Shown here: positions 57,397 through 64,000 of the stretch, piece after piece
Layout: each line of letters starts with the position of its first letter
How positions within the stretch are numbered: position 1 is the first letter of the stretch
Source of the DNA: Circinella umbellata
Lineage: Eukaryota; Mucoromycota; Mucoromycetes; Mucorales; Lichtheimiaceae
Assembly (NCBI GenBank): GCA_025093555.1
Contig: JAIWNF010000095.1
Location: 1-64,000 of the forward strand
Direction of reading: 5' to 3'
Length of the DNA: 64,000 nt
Notes under the pieces: generated by a model
What the model saw: only the letters and a program-made list of their open reading frames with translations
What the model was told of the DNA's origin: nothing
Databases searched by the model: none
Made by a program: the position numbers and the translations under genes

Positions 57397-60039
57397 ACTT
57401 TATACACTCAAGTGTTTTGTGTCTATATATAGTGTAATAATTAATTTAACGTTACACAAAGGTAACCATAAAAACTAGAGATCCTACGCTATCCAATGCA
57501 CTATTTTGTGTAACCATAGGAGTATTAATTGAATTGTTATAGAGGATTAAAGTTAGTCAATATTTTTTATTATAGATTTTATATATGATTTTTTATCTTA
57601 TTTCCTTATTTTTGCATTCTTTTATTATGATAATCATTAAAATGCCATTATATACTCTTATTCTACTTTTCTTTTTGCTATCGGATGGTGTATTTATATT
57701 GTATATTTATTCGGGTAAATATGTACCCACTCTTTATGATAATTAAAAGAGTATAATAAAAAGTAATAAGAAAAAACTTTTAATACTTTTCATATAATAC
57801 TTTTACTTTCTTAAAGGATTATATAATAAATAATTGATAATAGATACCATCTGTATTTTTTAATAGTTATTTAATAATAAGATAAGGTAAAAAAAAGAAA
57901 TAAAAAAAGAAATAATAATAATTAAGAAAAAAGCACTAATTATTCTTCATAAATATAATCACTATCATCACTATTATCCTCTTCTTCATTACTACTATTA
58001 TCTAGTTCTGACTCTGATGTTATGTCATCAAAAGGTCGACGCTGAGGAATAATATGATTATCTTCTTCATCCTCTATTATATATAAATAAAAATCATTAA
58101 TATTTTATACATATATAAGTTAAAATTAATATATTAATAATTACCTGAAGCAAGATGGCTAAAGTCTGTATATAAGGGTCCTCTTAAAGTTAAATTTTCT
58201 GAGGTAGAAGTATGAAATTCAACTTCCTTCAAAGTAAGTAATAAGCCTTCCCATAAATTATTATTATGCTTACGGCGCCAAATAAATTCAATCAACTTCC
58301 AAGGGGTCATTAACTTTGTTCTATGGCGTGCAGCAATATGTCTCTTAATAGCTGACCAAGTTCCTAAAAAAAGTAGAGATAGAAAGAAGTTAAAATATTG
58401 AATAAAAAAGAAATATTAATATTAAATTATAGAATAGTTAAATTAATTACCTTCAATTGTATTTGTATGGACTCCTTCATCAGTAATAAATTCAATTGAA
58501 TGGTTAACAACTTCATGCACCCAGTTCATTCCTTCTTCATCAGGTAATCCATTATAAGCCCTCCACATATCAGAGTAGATCAAACTACCAGGTCTTATAA
58601 ACTGACGAATGACTTCAGTTAATGTTTGAGCATCACGACGAGGAACAACAGCCAAAAAAGTCTTACGACTGTTAGTTCTTTCTACACCTCCTAAAACCCA
58701 AACACCTTCAACACGATGGCCACGATGGTTTTTTCTTTTACCAAACTTGCTTTCATCTATTTCAACAATAATTCGGTCTCCATTTTCATCATACCCACCT
58801 AAATAAAATAATATAAGTATTTTTCCTTTATAAAATTATATAATATTTTTAACTTTTTCTAGTAAAAAAATATACCAATTTGAACATCATTATCTTGTAA
58901 ACCTGCCTCAATTAAGAGATGAAAATCGCGAATAAGCCTTTGTACTGTTAAAGGATGAGATCGAGTTAAAGAAGTAATACTTTCATTACTAAATCGGTGA
59001 AGAATACCCCATAATGCTTGTAAAACTAAATGAAGAGGCATATTTCGACCAGCAAAGAAGGAACCAGACCGTATAGTTTTACGTTGACGGCTTTTACGAC
59101 TAGGAGTACAACCACAAGATAATGAAGGACATTGCCACATAAGCCCATCACGTGTAAAATGGTTTAAATTCATTCTAGTCCCATTTCGGCAAACCATTTC
59201 TTCATAAAAAAACCCTTCTTCAATAAGGTATTTATAAAAGTATTAGAATAAATATTTATTACTTTGTATATACTAACTAACTTATATAAAAATATATATA
59301 TAAAAACTTACTGAAGTGTTCTGTCAAAACTAGTTGTTAATTCAATAACTTCAGCCATGCTTGGAAGGGTAGCAATACCAGTAGGAGCCATTATAAAATC
59401 TATATAAAGAAAAAGATAAAAGGATAAAGATAAAAAAAAGAAAGCATAATTTATTCTCTCTTTATATATTTTTTGATTTATAGTATGGCATCATTTTTAT
59501 CCAATCAAAATGTGTTATATATAGATGTTATGGTCCTGAGTCAGTATCCTGAGTCACTTTTATTTTTTTTTCGGAAATAAGTGTGGGAAAAAATATCATC
59601 TATATAATTAAAGTATTACTAATAAGTATTACTAATATAAGTTTTTGAAAATAATTATTAATACTATATATATTCTTTAGCTAAAGACTAATATAGTAAT
59701 AATTTTATAATAGCTTACTATTTTTAGAATAGACTATTCTCAATATATTTATTAGTACATAAATTTAAGCTTAATATAGTATTACTGATATAATGAGTTT
59801 TATATTAAAATTTGAAACTATTAAAATTTTAAAAAAAATAAAAAAAATAAAAAAAATAAAAAAATTGAAAACATTTTTTAAAATTTATTTTGCTTATATC
59901 TTCTGTTCTAAAAACGCTATGGGCTCCCACAAACATGCATTAAAATGCCTCACATCTCAGGTATTTACATATAACATTTCATGGTTACACCATAAAATCT
60001 GACAAAATTACAGCATAAAAACACTTGAGTGTATAAAGT
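57397..60039 (-). mobile_element. Merlin-like element (boundaries tentative)
   Basis: ACTTTATACACTCAAGTG plus four more bases at 57397-57418 recurs inverted at 60018-60039 and brackets the transposase gene. Flanks TAAAAGCT and TAAGTGCT agree at 6 of 8 positions, an imperfect candidate duplication. Merlin elements make 8-9-bp duplications. Secondary inverted similarities (ATTTTGTGTAA, GGTTAC) near both ends suggest nested or eroded ends. Confidence 0.5.
57940..59391 (-). CDS. IS1595/ISXO2-like (Merlin superfamily) transposase, five exons
   Basis: Exons 59391-59312, about 59231-58876, 58798-58451, 58363-58145 and 58073-57940; introns 2-4 are clean GT-AG in phase 1. The protein shows MVCRNGTRMNLNHF, a C-P-x4-C-x-C-type cluster (WQCPSLSCGC), a helix-turn-helix-like SITSLTRSHPLTVQRLI, then the catalytic motifs VEIDESKFGKRKNHRGHRVEG, YSDMWRAY and HTNTIEGTWSAIKRHI (D-D-E with the N-x-x-E form typical of IS1595), and an acidic C-terminus. 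These enzymes relate to bacterial IS1595 and animal Merlin transposons. Intron 1 has a good donor, but the acceptor expected from the sister fragment reads AA instead of AG (59232-59233), so splicing may be lost. Apart from that the gene is intact. Confidence 0.78.
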
Positions 60040-60558
60040 ATAAGTGCTCCGTTGTTACCTTACACAAAATAAATATTAAGCTATGCAATATTCATTGAGC
60101 ATTGTAATACTTCATTACTCTTTTTTGCTATTTAGTTTTTTTTTTCTTTTTTTTCGCAAAATGCAGACAGCTTCCGAAATTTATTATGGGATCAAAATAA
60201 ATTTTTGTAACCAGTGTTTTCAAATGAGTACGCGACCAGAGAAATACATTCACCAAAAAGAAAGTGCCGAAGATCGTCATAAGCGTGATTATAGCACAGA
60301 ACTTTTTGAAGAATGGATTGCGAGTCAAGGCAATGAGGATATGATGGATCTTGATGACAATGGTAGAGATTTATTTTTTATTATAATATTAAGATATCAT
60401 CTTAACTGAGAGTAAAGTTCGTAGTCGATATACACAGCTACACCTGGTAAAAATTAGCTCATTTACCCAAAAACAAAAATAACGAGTACCGTTTTTATTA
60501 TTGGAAGTTCTTTTAAAAAATTATAAATGGTAAGTTATATGAATGATAATGTTATTTT
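59392..60558. other. Mostly non-coding stretch with one possible exon
   Basis: A-rich run near 59,825-59,880. At 60,161-60,360 on the plus strand an exon-like frame starts MQTASEIYYGIKINFCNQC and ends NEDMMDLDDN before a GTAGAG donor-like site. A Cys pair then an acidic end recalls first exons of Tnp2 genes, but nothing downstream supports it. Confidence 0.3.
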
Positions 60559-62409
60559 TAGCTTTCTTCATCTCATCCGACATCCGCTCATCCGATCCGT
60601 ATCCACATCCTCAAGTTCGGATGCAGATGGGTCTTTACGGATGCGGATGGGTGTATCATCCAATCCGATGATGCAACCATCCGAAAGATTCAAAGTGGTG
60701 ATGGGTGTTTTTTTCAATGAAGTTGTTTATAGGTGTTTATAAAAAAAACATAAGAATATTGGATTGAAAAAGTATGCCGCATTTTTAATGTAAGTGTAGT
60801 AAGTCAATAAATGTGACAAATATTATTTTATCAACTCGAAGATTCATCAAACTTTTTAGATCTAAGCTTTTTGAAATGATCTAATCCCAGAGATGTTGAA
60901 ATGTTATTACTTGTCCCTATTCATTATATTTCTTATAACATATTATTCCTCAAATTATTCATGTCACAACATTTCCTATATTATTTCATAATAATACTAA
61001 TATTTGTCCCTTTCCAAAACAAAGAATAGCAAATAAAAAAAAATAACCATTCGTTGAAGAAGACATCTAGAATAGTTTATTTGATATTTGTATTACCATA
61101 GTGATATATATAATATAATTATAAACCCCAATACTCTCTCTATTTTGTACAGTCCAAATGTTCATCATCCAAATATTCATCATCCAAATCCAAGTATATA
61201 AACCGTAATATCAACCCATATCCGCAGCACTTTTTTTTTCAATGATTATTTGCTTAAGTTATAAAATCTACTCAAAGAAAAATAAAATAAAATACTACCA
61301 CCATTAGTAAGCAAATATATTATAGTAATATAATTCGGAGAAAGGGTATGCGTAAAAAGAAAGAGTAGTACCACTTACCAATCGTCAAGCACAATCTCCA
61401 GTTATATAAAAGCAATTATGTCAAAGATAGGGATATATAAAAAAGAAGGAGCTTTGATAATAAAATTGAGTAATGCTAGTTGCTTTGTAGGGTTATCAAG
61501 GTGTATATTAGATAGTTTTATTGACCAAGATTAAATAAAATATTTGTTAAAATCCATTGGTAAATAAAGTAGATTGTTGTAAAAAATATATTTGTCTATA
61601 AACTCGATCCACAATAGTTAGTAGAGCAAAGATGTAATATTGTAATCGTTAAACTAATAGATGCTTATTGGCGTTATTGAACATGTCCGTTCGTGTGTAA
61701 AATAGATACGATAATGAGTGATTAAAATAATATAATAAAAAAAAGACTACCAAACTTAGTTGTTTCATTTGGAATCATTATTTTCCATTATTAAAAAAGA
61801 TGACTGTATTAAATGGAGTAAGGAAGATTTGATTGAAGAAGCTTAGTTTTCTCTTTTTTTTTTGGCTGTCACACATAATTTTTACATACACACACACCTT
61901 ATATACTCACGCGCACTTTATTCTTTCCCTATTTTTTATATTTCTCTTCAGAAAAAGCTTTCATCTACTATATTATCTTATACATTACAGATTTATTTAT
62001 TTTATTTTTATATTTATAATAAAAATTACCATTTACTTTTCTACAATTGCCATTGTTTATTGAAATATGCTTCTATTTTGTTTCTTTGTACCAGTTTAAA
62101 GTACAATATTTATTCTGAACCAATCTAAACCAAACGCGCTATATTATACTTATATACAAAAAGACAAATTAACCATGATAACAATTTTTACAATATCCAA
62201 TACCTTTTTCTTAGATTCCAAATCAAAAATTACTATAGATTATTTCACTCTTTTCTTTGATTCACCACAATACGACGATTCTTCCTACTTTGACTGTATT
62301 TCTGCCAAAAAAAATATACATACACACTTCATCTACCCATCTGATCCACATCCAATGCGGATGCAGATAGCCCTATTATCCAATCCAATCTGATCCGTGA
62401 AGAACACTA
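60559..62409. mobile_element. hAT-like non-autonomous element 2 (1.85 kb)
   Basis: Ends TAGCTTTCTTCA and (inverted) TAGTGTTCTTCA, flanked by the exact 8-bp duplication GTTATTTT (60551-60558 and 62410-62417). Sub-terminal regions (60,575-60,690 and 62,335-62,395) are rich in ATCCG and GGATGCGGATG motifs. The interior is AT-rich with no supported gene. It shares the ATCCG motif with element 1 but its terminal repeats differ. Confidence 0.88.
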
Positions 62410-62417
62410 GTTATTTT

Positions 62418-64000
62418 ATTCGTTATGCAGAGAAAACAACGTCGCAGTACATACGGTGATGACACAACGCCATAATAACGTAAAAAGATTCTTCTTGTCC
62501 CAATTTGGCTAACCTAATATGAATGGCCTAATTTGGTCATTATTTTTTATTCTTCTTTTTTCAGCAACTTTCTTTTTACTCTACTCCTCTTTACTCTAAC
62601 AAAATGACACAATGTAAATTTCACTCCATCTTTAAAATAATCTATTATTATCATCTTTGACTATAACACCAGTACTGATTCCCTCTTTTTTAATCTTATA
62701 CATAGATGCTCTTGTACGGTAATGGAGTTTATATGTGGGTTCTTATGTTTAACACGGGTAGTTGTAATGTTCTTTTTTTGGCCAGATTACGCGTACTTTT
62801 TTACTCATATCTTGCCCTGAATTTAATCTTTAATCTTTTTATTCATTAACCACATCCTTGTTTTTATCCGACTCTTATACTCTTGCTTACTTGATGATAT
62901 CTATATGTTTTATGCTTACTGCAGGTAGTAACTACTCTTTTTTTTCTTTTTTTTTGTGTGTACTTGTATGCCCTATCTCCGTGTATTCCCTTCAGTAATG
63001 GTTCACAAGCCCTAACATATCTGCTTTTTTATCTGCCATTTTTTTATTTTGTCTATTCCCATTTACTATATCTACTTTTGCTTGAAACAAAGCTATACGC
63101 GCGTTTCGTACTTTGACACAGGTACCAGTAACTCTTTTTTTACTTGCTTACATGACCCTTTTACATCAACTTGGATATTCTTACTCATCAATCATATCCA
63201 CTGATTCATAGAATAGTCTCTTAAGGTACACCCATGCCAGCTATTAACTAAGTCTTCGTCACTTTTTACCAAGGTCGATCTTCACCCATCCCATTGTTTC
63301 TTTTTTTTTTGCTTCTTTAAGAACGCAATTCAATGTATGATCTTTCTTTTTTATGTTTCGCTTTAAAAATATACCCTTGCAAATGTTACAGTAAAATTTG
63401 GAATGTGGTAGTTTCAGCATCGACATATGGATATAAAGAGATGTGTTTAAAAGAGGTCAAATTGAGAGCATTCATGTAAGGCGCAGCATTTTAAATTATT
63501 TTCAACTCAGCAATAGTATTTTTCCTAAAGATTATTCGGGTTTCCATGGAGACATATTTTTTTTTACTGTTTTATACTTTATGTATTATAAACTAAATAA
63601 ATTCAAATTAAAAAACACTAATTGAGCATGTTGCCACAAAAGAGAAGCATTTGGAATAAATTTTAAGTAAAATTATTTTAAGTTTATATATTTTTAGAAA
63701 TATTTTAATGATTTTGAGTATAGATCATTAATAAGAAATTTATAAATATTTTATATTTGAAACTTTTATCTATTAAAACATGTATTTCGAATTTTACAAA
63801 GACAAAAAATTTAATTTTTTTATTGAAATTCGAGAACATTTCTCTAAGAGAAATAACCATAAAGAGTCGCAGTGCAAGTTATAAGAAACTTACACTTTTT
63901 AAACTACTAATTATATAGAAAAAAATAAATATAAAGTAAGTTGGATCATTTCTCATTGGTAACTTGGGAGGATGTTGAAAAAGAAAAAGTGCATCGCGTA
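62418..64000. other. Pyrimidine-rich and AT-rich stretch without a supported gene
   Basis: T/C-rich plus strand with three loose repeats of a GACACAGGTACCAGTAACTC-like sequence followed by T-runs, at about 62,757, 62,921 and 63,116. Short open frames (for example near 63,443) have no coding features. Confidence 0.4.

Noticed and set aside
61833..62128. Hydrophobic Phe/Tyr/Ile-rich frames resembling membrane proteins
   Set aside because: T-rich low-complexity DNA inside the hAT-like element; no start context, introns or conserved residues.

Overview
The window looks like AT-rich, repeat-rich nuclear DNA of an early-diverging filamentous fungus, most likely Mucoromycotina (Mucorales-like). This is inferred from short (about 60-110 nt) GT-AG introns, an RFX factor, a Cue5-type CUE protein, Ndc10/Crypton-type recombinase genes, chromodomain Ty3/gypsy elements and Tnp2-type transposase relics. 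No rRNA, tRNA, CRISPR array or bacterial-style operon was seen.

Bases 1-15.5 kb are the most host-like part. A seven-exon minus-strand gene running off the left edge encodes the RFX dimerisation region without a DNA-binding domain. Three small two-exon genes at 6.3-6.7, 7.5-8.1 and 9.0-9.5 kb each encode little more than an RFX-like winged helix, and all three split the same leading Trp codon with a phase-2 intron. Two damaged Ndc10/Crypton-like genes in inverted orientation (2.65-5.4 and 10.2-11.7 kb) flank this cluster. Next come an unassigned acidic protein gene (12.2-13.2 kb) and a complete seven-exon CUE-domain gene (13.6-15.5 kb).

From 15.9 kb onward almost everything is mobile DNA, much of it nested and with readable target-site duplications (TSDs). 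A decayed exonuclease-containing transposon gene (15.9-21.7 kb) carries in one intron a 1.4-kb element whose ends hold six GGCGCGCC sites (8-bp TSD). A 12.2-kb chromodomain Ty3/gypsy element (25,358-37,546; TSD CCAAA) sits inside a 106-bp tandem array and contains a 6.2-kb insert with long inverted repeats and its own multi-exon gene. A CACTA element (40,279-42,768; TSD ATT) carries a zinc-finger/acidic gene instead of a transposase and is split by a 416-bp solo LTR (TSD CCGTA). A second, truncated gypsy element follows. A TA-flanked mariner-like element (48,276-52,612) is interrupted by a 1.7-kb Mutator-like foldback element (9-bp TSD). Further right are a Tnp2 relic, a Merlin/IS1595-type transposase gene and two hAT-like non-autonomous elements with 8-bp TSDs and arrays of ATCCG motifs.

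Most transposon genes carry stops or frameshifts. Some of these fall in homopolymers and could be assembly errors. The host-like genes were reconstructed by joining exons with consistent phases; transcripts would be needed to confirm them.
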